Positions 34,905-46,941 of a stretch of 64,000 nt of DNA are shown in pieces. The stretch spans positions 2,258,501 through 2,322,500 of the forward strand of contig JAMWET010001661.1 of assembly GCA_024036415.1 (NCBI GenBank), in the 5' to 3' direction. Position numbers and translations under genes: made by a program. The notes below the pieces were generated by a model. It did not search any database. It worked only from the letters and a program-made list of their open reading frames with translations, and was not told the origin of the DNA. How positions within the stretch are numbered: position 1 is the stretch's first letter; every line of letters begins with the position of its first letter. This stretch comes from Prochilodus magdalenae. Its lineage: Eukaryota > Chordata > Actinopteri > Characiformes > Prochilodontidae.

Positions 34905-35900
34905 TACTGACAATCATGTTCTTCTGAAAAAGGGCTAGTGTGAAGCATGCCTTAATGCAAACAACTTTCAGAAGATCTCAGAATATGCAGGCTACAAAAG
35001 CATTTCTAAAGACATGGGTGTACATCTATCGATGGTTAGATAAACTGTCTACATTGTAGGACTGTTGCTTCTCATCCTGGTACTGTTGTGAACATCCTGG
35101 TAAGATCACATCAAGACCGCAGCCACCAATCCTGAAAGAGGTGAGAAAAGAGCCCAAGACTAACGCAAAAAACCTACAAGAGACTTTACAAATGGCAAAG
35201 CCCTTTGTTTATGTGTCCAATATTAGGACAAACACAATTAAGGAAGCCATTGAAAAACATGTGGCCCTTCTCAAATTTTAACAAGACCACCTGGATGTTC
35301 CACAAAACATCTGGGGATTAATTTGATAGACAAATGAGACCACAGTGGGACTTTTTAAGCAGAAATACACAATGCTATAATTGGAGAACAAAGGACACTG
35401 CAACGCAACACCAAAACATCAGCCCAGCAGTGAAGCAGGGTGGAGGGAGTATCATGGTTTGGGGCTGCTTTGCTGCTTCAGGGCCTGGGTGCCTTGTGTG
35501 TTGTATTAAAATATTTCAAAGGAGAATTTAAGGGCAGCAGCCCCGTAACCTCAAGCTGAAGAGACGCTGGCTGGTGGAACAACAAAAATGACATGGACCA
35601 CTCAAATAAATCAACTGAAGAATGGCTGAAAATATTTTTGAAAAATATTGAACAAGATTTGTGTCCTGACCTTAACCCTGTCTGGATGCTGTGGTACAAC
35701 TTGAAAAGGGCTGTGCAAGCAAGGCATCCCAGAAATCTGCAGGTAGAAATGGTCCAAAATTAATGTTACACAAATATTATTTGCAACCACAGGAAACATT
35801 CAGCAGAGGCGATGCTGCCAAAGGGGTTAATAAATTCAGGGGTTCGTTTATTTTTCTAGCCTCAATGTGGACGTTACTCAATATGCTCAGTAAAAAACAT
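34905..35900 (+). mobile_element. Old Tc1-type transposon relic
   Basis: The whole block follows the order of a common fish Tc1 family: 'gcatgccttaatgcaaacaa', 'tttcagaagatctcag', 'ggctacaaaagcatttctaa', 'aatcctgaaagaggtgagaa', and the catalytic region, ending near 'ggttaataaattcagggg'. Terminal repeats could not be identified, so the edges are approximate. Confidence 0.85.
34950..35765 (+). pseudogene. Tc1-type transposase pseudogene
   Basis: Plus-strand pieces in several frames match a Tc1 transposase in order. The helix-turn-helix region comes first ('GYKSISKDMGVHLSMVR'-like). The middle follows: 'QDHLDVPQNIW', then a stretch where the first catalytic Asp is expected but the text reads 'FDRQMRPQWDFL'. 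Next comes 'VKQGGGSIMVWGCFAASGPG' (35424-35490). The C-terminal end is 'CPDLNPVWMLWYNLKRAVQARHP', where the catalytic Glu position has been lost. There are several deletions, stops and frameshifts. It is clearly older than the 17-kb element and non-functional. Confidence 0.85.
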
Positions 35901-37899
35901 GAAAAGTTATATGCTATAGAGGGCAATATGAGTGCAATCTGAACACTTCAGAGGGTTTAATGATGAACAGAGAGAAAACATGAAAAAAGCAATAATAAGA
36001 CAAAAAGAAAATCGTTATTTGCGTGGTGGATCATTCTCTGTACTTCAGTCACAATAATGTGGTGTTGGCATTTTAGTGTGTGTTGCAATAAGGGGTCCCT
36101 ACCAGCCTGGCTTCATCTGGGCTCTGCTCCCAGTCGTTATCACACAGCCTCTCCCGGCATATGCACCGCACTGGTTCAGTTGTCAGCCAGACTCAGATTG
36201 CTCCACAATTCACGTTTAAGTTCAAGAAATCGCTGGTGGGGCGCTATTCCAGCTATTCCACAGAAGACGGCCCAAGAAACCTTACACCACTAAGCAAATT
36301 CTGTTTAATTGAACAATAGGAGAGAACCACTGCTCAGCCCTAGCTGACATGGTCGGGAAGCAGGCAGGACACCACCAACCACACTTTTATATCTGTTCAT
36401 GGTACTCACTCTATGTAGTCACTGTACCCTCCAACATCTCCACAACCCAGCACAGAGTGGCATATGCAACACACGTCCACGTCCTACTTACATAAAATGG
36501 CCTTACCCTGTTTACTGCACTCTCAAGAACCTGTTCATGTGCCCATGTGTTTTTGCTGTCATAATAATAACAACAGCATATAGTACCAATAACAATATTA
36601 TAATGTAATATAATTATAAAAATAGAGTAGTAATGATAACAAAGTCATTATAAAACATTACTGCTAACACAGTTTAACGATTTAGACAAAATCAAAAAAT
36701 ACTTCACCTCGGAGCTCCAGTAAAAAAGTAAATGTCCCCATGGCAGTGCACTACTTGTGTAATGTTTGATTCCTGTTATGTAGTTTCCTGGTATTAAATG
36801 TGTTCGCTGAACATGAATGAGTTAAAAAAGCTGAGAGATCTTTATGTACGGTGTAATGGACGGTGATTCAGCTGCAGAGAATGATGGGTCTATTCTCCTC
36901 CTGCAGGGGTCAGAGGAACTGCTGGAGGTTCACTGACTCATCAGTCTCCTGCTATTGACGACATGACCCACCAGTGGGTATCCGTCTGCCCACCAGGCCC
37001 TCCACACACCTGAATGATTTAAACCCAGCCTGCTTTATCTGCAGAGCATTACTGAAGCTGCTGGAGTTCCCTCCTGGACACGACCTGCAGCCCTGAGAGC
37101 CAACCCAGGGTAAAACTCCTGCACACAGAGCTGAGGAGATGCACTCATTCTTCTTATACAGGAGACTAACAGGACATTTTACCCTCTTACTCAATAAAAC
37201 TCCATTAAAGTCCAGAATTACTTTTCTCACCTCTATACCATAAAGTGATGCTACTTCCTGGCCGTGTGACATACCATGTTTATAGATAACGGTGAGTCAT
37301 ACTGTTTGGAAACCACATAAGAAAGTCCACAGGTTTTGAGTTGTTTGTGCTAATTGGTGGGGTATCATCTTCTATTACTTGTCAGCAAATGAGCACTGTA
37401 TCTCTGGAAGCAAACTTCAGATACCAAACATACCTTGACTACATCTAGGGGGTAAATTATTACTTTAATAATCCTTTCTAAAGTGATCTCCATATAGTAA
37501 TTAAGTACCGAGCCTTAGAATGTAGACACAGAAAGCAGTTAGAAGTGTTAAGCCAGTGGTGGCTAATGACTTAGAGCAAAGTCTTCAATCAGGACCATAA
37601 ATATCAAAACTACTGTTACTATGGCAATGCTACTTTCTACTTGTGACCCTACGGCATGTCTAATTGTAAACTAACACTGATTCATACTAACATTGGGCAT
37701 TAGAATCAGAATTACTCTGGTTTGCATACTATGTAACATACATACTGAGCATGTGTAAAACCTGTGCCTATTTTTTATTTGAAGCAGGTCAGGAATTGGT
37801 CAGAATATACTTTGTATGAGACAAATATACATGCCATACGTTATTGTGTTAATATGAACATAATTTCAGCATCTTGGGGAATTTTTGGGACAGTACTGC
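35901..37899. other. Non-coding DNA, no gene recognised
   Basis: 36060-36450 and 36880-37270 are GC-richer and carry short open frames (36057-36293; antisense 36952-37272) without recognisable domains. They may be old repeats. Confidence 0.4.
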
Positions 37900-38185
37900 C
37901 CATTTAGGCTACATCCATTTAGAAAACTCAGTTTAGCTCCGCTCATTTAAAAGGCAGCAGTTCTAACTGTATACCCATTCAGCCATCAGTAGTTTAGCAC
38001 TGCCTAATCAGTGTGCAGTAGTTTAGCTCCACCCATTTAGGCTACAGCACTTTGGTCCTGCCATTTAACTTGTACCAGTTTAGCTTTGTTCATTCAGGAA
38101 ACATGGGTTTAGCCCTGTCGTTTCAGCTAGTACCAGTTTAGCTCTGCCCATCCAAGCCATATCAGTTTAGCCCCACTCATTCACA
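37900..38185 (-). repeat. VNTR family R2, locus 3, inverted
   Basis: Degenerate tandem units reading, on the minus strand, 'gggtggagctaaactactgc', 'tagcctaaatgggtggagct' and similar. This is the same motif as at 27103 and 29765 but in the opposite orientation. About eight units of roughly 30-40 bp. The flank near 38320 ('gggctcctgttgtt') resembles that of another R2-like locus near 45425. Confidence 0.85.
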
Positions 38186-38807
38186 CTGACTTTGTAAGGG
38201 GTGTAGTGGCCAGGTCTGCTTTCTAAACATTGGTATCCAGTCAGAACAAACTTTTTTACATATATCCATGTTAAAGGCATGTTTTTATAAGGAGCTATGT
38301 GGATGAAACAATACTAAAGGAATGTAGAATATGGGCTCCTGTTGTTAATGCACTTTCTGCCCAGAGCACATGAATATTTAACAAATACTTGATGTTGTTT
38401 GTTTTTATGATTGTTTTGGGTTGTTTTCCTCCATTTTATCCTCCACTTATGTCCAAACATGTCTCCTGAAAGCATCCACTGACCTTGTGTCCATTCAGAT
38501 GACTGACCACACAGATCATTTTACTGTCCTGATGGACCTCCCCTCCACAGTGACCCTGTGAGGGGGTTTATTTTAAGTGGTTTTGAACTCAGAAAAAGAA
38601 GCCATCACGATTTCCAGGAGAAACAAAGGTCAATGAAATATCAATGTTGGTTAATTATTTATCTGTGCGCTGGGTCCACTTTCCACAACACTGCAGGTGC
38701 TCTCTTATTCTGACTCTGTGTAATCTACAAGGCCAAAACTCTCAGCTTCTCACACTGCTATGAGATCTAGTCTTTTTGTACCAAATAAATGCATTGTTTA
38801 TTTTACA
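38186..38807. other. Non-coding DNA, nothing recognised
   Basis: Probably includes the left flank of the inverted R2 repeat. No gene signal. Confidence 0.4.
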
Positions 38808-38855
38808 CACTGGATTACAAACCCACTGGATTACAAACCCACTGGATTACAAACT
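38808..38855. repeat. 16-bp tandem repeat, three copies
   Basis: The unit cactggattacaaacc occurs at 38808, 38824 and 38840. Confidence 0.95.
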
Positions 38856-39529
38856 TGGATGACAACAGTTTTATAATGCTTACAGAGAATAATTTACCAC
38901 CAGGTTAAAATCACTTTATTGGTTTGCACATACAGCAATGTTTCCAAGATGGCAACGGCACGCCCAGTTGTAATCCCAACAAACTGTTCAGTTGTTCACA
39001 AATTTATTGACTTTGATAGCAACACTGAACAGCTAGACGGAGCCCAGGAGGCTTCTTCAGCAAGATGGAAGATGAAATAGGTGGCGCTGTGAAAGAAACC
39101 AGACTGTATGCCAGGTTACAGGCCACTTACTAACGAGATGGGCTATGTAAAGTATTAATGTGGAGCTGGCGAACAAAGGACTCCATTAAGAGCGGGGCAG
39201 TGGGCTCTGAATCTACACCATCAATGAATGGTGCAGATATGTGGAGGATGAATTGCTTAAATGTAGGCCTTTTTTATGCCACAGAAGTTTTCTGTTGTGA
39301 TTATAATGGCTAATTGCATTCCTCCACCAACTAATGCTAACCTTGCTCTAGGACAGCCGCACTCAGCCGTCAGTAATCTGGAGAACACTCACTAGGACAA
39401 TGGCTTCAGAGTAGAGGGGATTTTAACCAGGTCTGCTTCAGAGCTATGTTTTATAAGTTTCTATTGGCTTTCTATTACACAATCTTTCACTGTTCATGAC
39501 ACCAACATCCATTAGACTGTGTACCAATA
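38856..39529. other. Non-coding DNA, nothing recognised
   Basis: No gene or clear repeat before the LINE relic. Confidence 0.45.
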
Positions 39530-40745
39530 AAGCGAGCCACCTACCATCTTCAGGACTGCTTTGATCGTAACCGCTGGGACCTGTTTGCACTAGTTTACCC
39601 ACCAGACAAAGATGGACTTGGAAGAATACACAGAATGGACGGCCTGAGAAGGACTGTGCTGAAGAGCTAGCAGAGATATATACAGAAATCTACAACCTGT
39701 CCCTATCTCTGGAAACATTCCTCAAATTCCTCAAGCCTGATGGTTCCAAAGAGTCCTAAAAAACCAGCAGCAATCTCAAGATGATCTTCTCACCACAACA
39801 ATAATTAAGTGCTTTGAAAGACTGGTCTTCTCCCACATCAAAGCTACCATCCCTGCCTCCCTCGTCTCACAACATCACTTACAGTACTAACAGATCCACA
39901 CATCCCTTCTTCTCCTGTTCTTCACATTGTTGTGACAGGAGTGTCTGGAGAGACAGGGAACATACGTGAAGATGCTATTCGTGGTGTACAGCTCTGCTTT
40001 CGGTGCTGTCAGCCCCAGCAAGCTCATCTCCAAACTCCTCCAGCAGAGCCTCAGCTCATAACTATGCAACTGGATCCTGAACTTTCTGTCAGAGCATCCT
40101 CAGGTGGTAAGCCTGGGCCCCCACCTGTCATCCACTATAACTCTTGAGTACAGGCAAACCAAAAGGGTGCGTATTGAGCTTGTCTTCTTCGCCCCTCACA
40201 TGACTCGATTCTTTGCACACTATAAAGTTTGCAGCAGTTATTGAGCTGATCTCCAACAATGGTGTGAAGATGCACAAACCTGTGACCCGTTGCATAAAGA
40301 TGATCTTTTTCCTTGACCTGCGAAGACCAAGGAGCAAATCATTCACGTCGGAGGGTAACCGAACTGTCGGTCTTCATTAATGGGGAGTGGAGAGGGATTA
40401 TAACATCTCAGAGAAAGCATCCTAACATACAGCATCTCTGTGTGGTATCTCATCTGCACAGCAGCTGATTGGAAATCTCTTCAGAAGGTTGCCTCGGGTG
40501 CACAGATTATTGGGATACAATTCCTGCCCTTGGAGGACATCTACAGCTCAACCTGCCCCTCAGGAAAACTGCTAGCATCTTTAAGGACTCCATCTACCCA
40601 TGCCAACTTTTTCCATCAGGTAGACAATTCGGAGCCATCTTTGTCTGCACCTTCAGACTGACAAGCAGCTCTTTATTCCCAGGGCCTTACTTGCTCTGAA
40701 TCAGTCCAGCAAGATTTCTCAATAAACTGCCTGACTGTCCCCATA
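39530..40745 (+). pseudogene. L2-like LINE reverse transcriptase pseudogene
   Basis: Plus-strand pieces in shifting frames follow the order of an L2/CR1-type ORF2. The first part has 'DCFDRNRWDLFA' and 'IYNLSLSLETFLKFLKP'. The reverse transcriptase core has 'KCFERLVFSHIKATIPASL', then 'YVKMLFVVYSSAFGAVSPSK' (usual text 'FVDYSSAFNT'; the Asp is lost), then 'LCNWILNFLSEHPQVV'. The C-terminal region has 'VWYLICTAADWKSLQKVASG' and 'LEDIYSSTCPSGK'. Several stops and frameshifts and missing parts, including the FADD active-site box, make it inactive. The same family's 3' end is at 60770-61632. Confidence 0.8.
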
Positions 40746-41386
40746 CGTGTCTGCCACAACTGACTGCATACACATACTGTGCTATGGCAGCAAACAAGCT
40801 ATACGGCTACACAGAGTCCACCATACTTCGTTCTGGGTTACTGTCTGAGCTGTTAATGCCCAATATCTATATCAGAGACTGTTCCACTTCCACTGAAAAT
40901 TCTCTCCACTGGACAAGAACTTTTACCATTTTACCATATATCATTGTCAGATCTACGGGCATGCACTGGAACAGAATGACATCTGCTGCAGAAGTCCAGA
41001 TCTTAAAAGGTAATACATTGATCCACATTCTGATATTTATGATGTTAGCTCCATATCTACACTTCCATGCACCAAGCCCAATGTACAAAGGTTCATAGTG
41101 ATAGTTTTGGCTTGGTTCAAGTTCAGATTTAAACTCTATAGAAGTTTGTCTTAGATTACACACATACTAACTTGTCAATGTTTTTGAAAAGCTGTTTGTG
41201 CTGAGTGGAATATTGATTCTCCTATCTGTAAAACACTGTCTGCAAATCTACCCACAAAAATTCAGTACTTAAATAGCTGAGAGGGAAATGCTTCCCATGT
41301 TAACTCACTGTATCTGTTGGTTTAGTAATGTATTATTAAGAAAATTAAATCTCATTGTTTTGTACATTCCCATACTATACTGGTGT
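40746..41386. other. Probable LINE 3' UTR remnant, then unique DNA
   Basis: Directly follows the LINE coding remnant. No (TGATTC)n tail is visible, so the 3' end is lost or unrecognised. Overlapping open frames on both strands at 40784-41163 have no known domain. Confidence 0.35.
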
Positions 41387-41962
41387 TGTTGCTGATTCAC
41401 GCTTCCAGGTTCTCCCGGTTCTACCGCACCTCCGGACTCAACTTCCCAGTGAGAATCACTTGATGACATCACTACCACATGTCCCTAATCTTCCAATCAC
41501 TTCTGCTCTAGGTCACCAGAATTCTAAACTCAGCTGTTCTCCATTACATGTCTGTATATAAGCCCCCCACACACACATCGCAAAGTCTTGCCAAACCCTC
41601 GTTTGCAATTCTGAGCTTTCTTTCTATTGTCTTGTTACTGCTAGCTTTGGCCTCCTTCGTTATTCTGACCACCAATCTCTTCTTTGACCCCTTTGGCTTC
41701 GTTTCTTGTACATTGCTTGATCTCTTTTCATATCTTGACCATTCTTTTTGTCTCTCCTTTATATTCTGAATGCCTCGATCACAGTCTGTTCTGGTTTTGA
41801 CCCCTTGCCTGTACTCTGACTTTGACTTCGCACTCTCCCTCGTGTTTGATAGTGTTTTTGTGAAGATTGAGAACATGTTTTGCAGCTCTGTATAACAGCC
41901 CGAGTGTTAAATAAAACACGTTGGACTTTTAGCTCTGTGGCATTATTATTTTGCCAGACACA
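41387..41962 (+). mobile_element. Candidate solo LTR, 576 bp
   Basis: Starts TGTTGCTG and ends CCAGACACA (TG...CA), flanked by gtgt at 41383-41386 and 41963-41966, a possible 4-bp target duplication. A TATA-like 'tgtatataagcc' lies near 41553 and an AATAAA signal near 41911, about 50 bp from the end, matching U3-R-U5 order on the plus strand. The middle is pyrimidine-rich on the plus strand, with repeated 'ttgacc'-type phrases. The duplication is short and low-complexity, so this is less certain than the LTRs at 20985 and 46942. The ORFs on both strands here are not genes. Confidence 0.5.
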
Positions 41963-42200
41963 GTGTTCACTGTTCATGCCACTTTACTGTATTGTAACAG
42001 CACAAATAGCTAATATATTTACCTGCTGTGAAGTGTCGTAGTTGTTACTGTATTTTCTTAGGTATTACTTCTTATAACATCTAGGAAGGAAGTTGCAAAC
42101 TCTTGTGAAATGACTAAGATATTCTATACCATTCTTTTCGTCTCGTCCAGAAAGCTCTTTGGGTCTGAGTGTCAGTGTAAACTCTCTAAACTCACTAATA

Positions 42201-42379
42201 CAGTGGTCACCAACCCTGGTCGAGAGAGATTACTTTCCTATACCTATCATCAATATATCAGAGTCAGCCAATCAAGGTCCTCCAAAGAAGTTCCTAGTTG
42301 TAGCAGGTATGGCAGGCTAGAGTTAAATCTCTACAGTAATGTTGATCTCCCTAGTAGATCTCCAGGCGGTGACCGCCAG
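42201..42379. mobile_element. hAT-like miniature inverted-repeat element
   Basis: A 179-bp block whose left end is cagtggtcaccaaccctggt and whose right end, reverse complemented, is ctggcggtcaccgcctggag, then 'atct'. The 'CAGTGGTCACCAACCC' type of end is typical of non-autonomous hAT elements. The flanks 'actaata' and 'tctaatt' are similar, but not a clean 8-bp duplication. No coding capacity. Confidence 0.65.
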
Positions 42380-43739
42380 TCTAATTCTATTATTCAGACA
42401 ATATACAAATATACCTGACTGAGCTAATCCTGTGTTCTCGGTCTCATGATCAGGGTCAGGAGGGTTACTTTAAAAATGTATTCTGGTACAGACTACTGAT
42501 TACCTGATAAAAACTGAACTGTAATCTAATCCAAACACTACATTGAACTAATTTAATCTGATTACACCTTATTTTTAGATTAGTTGTCCTTTTAAATTAT
42601 TAAATAAAAAAATCGACAAGATATTTAATCGAGAAAATATCATTCTTGCCATTTTGTTTCATGAAACATAACATTACACTCATCATCAAAAGAGTAGTTG
42701 CACAAATAGTTGCAGATAGATAGAATCAACCCACAGGAAGGGTGTGTAGGTTTGACATCAGTTGATCTAAATTTCACACTCGACTGAGCATGTGGTGTAG
42801 GCAAGGACAGGCCTTATGATGAGTGTATATTCTGGGAGATTTACTTCCTTCTCTTAATGCTTGTATGTCTATTTGAAAATCTGTTGTTCTAAAACTACAG
42901 AGAAGGTGAGAACATAGGAAACTGATAGGATGCCGAGGCAAAAACTGCAGAGCTACCCAGTCCTTTGAATTCAACAAACATGAAAATGGTGTTTAGTTAA
43001 AAACTGCTTTCCTAATTTGTTAACATTCTGCATCTTATCAATCCAACTGCTAAAAGCTTGTGCTTCAGTGGTCAACACTTTGATGATATCTGTTTGTATA
43101 ATATTTTATAGACACTCTATTTACAGCAGTCTCAGCTCAAATCAACATGTAATGCTAGTTAAGAGGCAATAACTTCACATACTAAACCAGGACTGATAAT
43201 AATGGTAATTTGCATATTTTTATAATTTCCAATATCATTTCAGTCAATAGCCATATAACGTTGAAATTGCTGGCAAAAAAAAAAAAAACACATATGTTAA
43301 CCTTATGGCTAATAATGCTTGTATGTAAATCAGCATACAGCTGATTCAGATCTCTGCAGATCTCAATTCCACCAAGACAAAATACTGCAAACTTGCTAAT
43401 GGGGAAGCGGGTTGTACAAAAGTCTCTACTGGCAGTAGGACCCCCTCTCTGCCTCTTAAAATGAAAAACGCCTGAAACCTACAAGATTTGCATGACATTT
43501 TCTTATTCAAAGTGACAAATTTCAGCAGAAAGTAACAAGTCTGCATGTATGTAGTTTTATCGGATTCCAGCAGGTTAATCATGCCTTATATAATGTTCTT
43601 GTAATTTAATTACTCTAATGAAATACAGATACCTTCTTTTGTATGCTGATTACATGACTCTGTTACAAGTATTCCGATACTACCCCACCCTGCTCATAAT
43701 AGTGGATCCTATTTCACATCAAATCTGCTCTATTTCAGA
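42380..43739. other. Non-coding DNA, nothing recognised
   Basis: AT-rich, with a short poly(A) run near 43276. No gene signal. Confidence 0.45.
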
Positions 43740-43852
43740 TCCAAACAGAAACAACCAATCAGACACAGCCTTTTAACCCAATCAGGGACAGCTCCCTGCT
43801 CAGTCAGGAACAACCTTCTTACCAGTCAGGGCCAGCCTGACCAGAAAGGCTT
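43740..43852. repeat. Short degenerate tandem repeat (~24 bp unit)
   Basis: Four diverged units around 'caatcagggacagc': 'aaccaatcagacacagcc', 'cccaatcagggacagctc', 'cagtcaggaacaacc', 'cagtcagggccagcc'. Confidence 0.6.
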
Positions 43853-45179
43853 TATACACATATATTAGAAGTGGGTTTATAAAATGAGAAAAGTAATTAA
43901 AAGCTGAATTATAGCACAGACTAATAAACACAAGTACATGTGTGGTGAAAATGCCTAATACACTTTAATTACTGTGTAACAGAGTAGTAATAAACAGACA
44001 GCTTATAGATATTGATTTAATAAATGCCCTGAGTGTACTGTTTGTTTATTGTTCTTGTGTAGTCATACCAGATGATTGTGTAATTAGTGAGAGCTCTTCT
44101 GTAGGTCTGTAGCGGAGCCGAGATGCTGAGTCTGTAATTGCTCTCGGATTGTGCTGTTGGTTAGGAGCTTGAATGTAAGGCAGTGGAGCGCCGAGGCGGT
44201 CGGCTCTGATTAATGTCTGTATGAAGAGCGGCTGGTCAGACAGGACGAGTCTGGCCACATTTACAGCAACATGAGGAATGAGGCGAGTCTGCAAACAGTT
44301 CAAATTTATTAGAGTTTTAATCATTCTAGATGGAGCTCACTGATCACCACACTGCACACTGCCAAACAGTTCAGACTGTTTACCAAGCACATTAACAGGA
44401 ACACAGCCCAGAACTATGACTCAGGCATGTGTTTGGACTGAACATTAGATACGCAAGCATGGCTGAGCGGGTTAGCTTAGTGGGTTAGCTTAACACAAGA
44501 CTTCAGGCCTCTGCAGGCCAGCTTCCAACAGTGAGGCACTTTGAGCTGTAAAGCGTACTACAGATAAATCTTCTTCTTGCTCTTCTTAATGATAAACAAA
44601 CAAAGACATTAAATGGTTGGTCAGAAGGCTGTTCCTGATTGGTCAGAAGGCAGCCACTGATGTCTCTGGTGTTGACAACAAACTGACTACTCATCCCTGA
44701 ACCCTCTTTGTCTCATCTTGTTCGTAAATGCAAACTGCACTTTCTCTTTTTCCAGTATCACATAAAGCCCAGTAAGCACTGGGCACTGTCTGTCTGTTTT
44801 TCACTGTGTCGTGTAACTTTTTAAACAATAATACTACATATAAATCATAGTTTATAAATATATATTTCATTTGTGTGTAATGTATTCACATTACATTTGG
44901 ATTTATAACGTCTTAAGGTACTGCATTATTATAGCATACTTACTCCTCAAGGCTGTGAGAGTTCACTGTGACTTCTGTAAGTCCTAAAGTCAGTTCACTT
45001 ACTCTGATTTAGTTTGTTTAGTTAATAAGAGATGGATATGAATAATGTAATATTTTATGTTTCCATTTACAATGTCTTTGTGTTTTTTTCCTTCAAAACT
45101 GTCAGAATAAATTTCTACATGAACATTTACCAACATCTTTTTATTATTTGTAATAAAACTGGCTGTTTTTGTTGCTGTC
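43853..45179. other. Non-coding DNA; GC-richer block 44090-44300
   Basis: 44090-44300 is GC-richer and non-repetitive, with 'gctctgattaatg' near 44203, the same 13-mer seen near 7047. A 92-residue antisense frame spans it but shows no known domain. The rest is unremarkable. Confidence 0.35.
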
Positions 45180-45440
45180 TCTTTAAAACTGATATGCAAA
45201 TATGCTCTGCTCTAATTGGCTGCCTCATGCAAACTACTGCAGGCTGAATTTCTGGTAATATAAGTGAAGGATTCAGAATGTTTTTTTATTTTTTTGCAGT
45301 GCAATTTCCATATCTGAACTGTATTTGCTGGAGAATTAATGAGAATAAATTATATGTTTTATCTTGTTTACATTCTACATCAAACGCCTACTTAAACAAG
45401 TGAGGAATGATGGTTTTCCATAATACGGGCTCTCTAATAA
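45180..45440 (+). repeat. R2-type dispersed repeat without the VNTR
   Basis: Shares 'gctctgctctaattggctg' (45204-45222) with 60517-60535. It also has 'ctactgcaggctgaattt', 'gcaatttccatatctgaact' and 'acattctacatcaaac', phrases that flank the VNTR at 27.1-30.4 kb. It seems to be a copy of the same dispersed element with at most one VNTR unit. Confidence 0.5.
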
Positions 45441-46056
45441 TCTGATCCTCCTATGTTGTTAGGCAGCGTGACTCATGTACAGAAGTGAGGAGAAGGTTGT
45501 ACAAATAGCATGTGCCTACGAGGCACCCTGATAAATGGCTCTCAGTGGTTCCTGGCTCTGTAATGATTGCACAATCATGCCTCCATTGAATTTCCCTGAT
45601 TACCACACATGTCTTAGATGATTATCGGCCCAATCAGCACTCAGCAAACAGCTCTGATGAACAGATATTGCTCTGGGGGCTGAAAGAATGACCCCTACCA
45701 ACAACCCTCCCACCCTACTATGGAATAAGCACACTTCACAGCCCGGCGTAGTGTAATAAAATGCTACCATGGTGACGTCTGCATTCAATGACCAATTCAA
45801 TGAGCAGAATTACAATACACCTGGAAATGCTATTTATAGAAAGATTACAGAGCAATAGTTCAGCCAAAGAACCCCTCTCCCAGTCTATATATAGCCAGTC
45901 GAACAAGCTAGTGTCTGTTTTACCACTGGAGCTATGAGGCTAATGTAGCTTATACCTCACCAATTGCATCAATGTTTCGAATTATATGGACTTTGCTAAT
46001 CTAATAGATTGTGTTAGAATGTGTTTTTTGGCCAGCTATGTACATATTTTAAGAAA
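45441..46056. other. Non-coding DNA, nothing recognised
   Basis: No gene signal; 45470-45780 is slightly GC-richer. Confidence 0.45.
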
Positions 46057-46058
46057 TA

Positions 46059-46607
46059 CAGGGGACAATGGACAATGAAACTGAAACACCTGGTTTTAGA
46101 CCACAATCATTTATTAGTATGGTGTATGGTGTAGGGTGAGTTGAGGTGCACATTTAATTCTGCCGTAATTTGGGCAGCCGTGGTTTTATGTTTTTTGGAT
46201 ACAATCCGGGGTAGCACCGGAACATCCCTTTCAGACAGCTTCCTCTTGCGTCCACAGTTAATCCTGTTGGATGTGGTTTCGTCCTTCTTGGTGGTATGCT
46301 GACATTACCCTGGATATCGTGGCTCTTGATACATCACAAAGACTTGCTGTCTTGGTCACAGATGCTCCAGCAAGACGTGCACCAACAATCTGTCCTCTTT
46401 TGAACTCTGGTATGTCACCCATAATGTTGTGTGCATTGCAATATTTTGAGCAGAACTGTGCTCTTACCTGCTAACTGAACCTTCACACTCTGCTCTTACT
46501 GGTGCAATTTGCAATTAATGAAGATTGGGCATCAGGCTGGTCCAATTTAGCCATGAGACCTCCCACACTAAAATGACAGGTGTTTCAGTTTCATTGTCCA
46601 ACCCCTG
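46059..46607 (-). mobile_element. Internally deleted Tc1-like transposon, copy 2
   Basis: A 549-bp element with both ends, flanked by TA at 46057-46058 and 46608-46609. The 31-bp terminal repeat is intact on the right; the left carries a small insertion ('caggggacaatggacaatg' for 'caggggttggacaatg'). It keeps the transposase N-terminal half on the minus strand but lacks the catalytic core and C-terminus, a different deletion from copy 1. Its right flank runs directly into another Tc1 relic. Confidence 0.93.
46141..46422 (-). pseudogene. Tc1-like transposase N-terminal fragment
   Basis: On the minus strand from a Met at 46422 the frame has the same helix-turn-helix as copy 1. After 'YHQEGR' a frameshift follows, and then in another frame 'RINCGRKRKLSERDVPVLPR' and 'IVSKKHKTTAAQITAELNVH', which is the second DNA-binding helical region of Tc1-type transposases. 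The catalytic DDE domain is deleted. If translated it could bind DNA only in part, but the frameshift argues against any product. Confidence 0.9.
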
Positions 46608-46941
46608 TATATGTCAGTTGTAAATTTGATGCCAGCAACATGTTTCAAAAGTTGGAACAGGTTCATGTTACCACTCTGTTCATCACCACTGATCACCACT
46701 GATCACCACTGATCATCACCTCTTCTTTTAACATCACTCTGTAAGGGGTTGGGAATTAACAAGATGATTTCTGTAGATTTGACAGCCAATTGTTTTCCAT
46801 TTTTGCTTGATATAAGATATCAGCTACTCAACATTTTGGGTTTCTTTTTTGTCATATTGTTTTTTTCATGGTGTGTCTAATATCATTACTGAGTGACGGG
46901 TCTGGACTGCAGACAGGTCAGTTTAGGACCAGGACTCTTTC

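Noticed and set aside
41544..41876. 110-residue Lys/Arg/Ser-rich antisense frame
   Set aside because: It is the complement of the pyrimidine-rich part of the candidate LTR, so the basic composition is a by-product.
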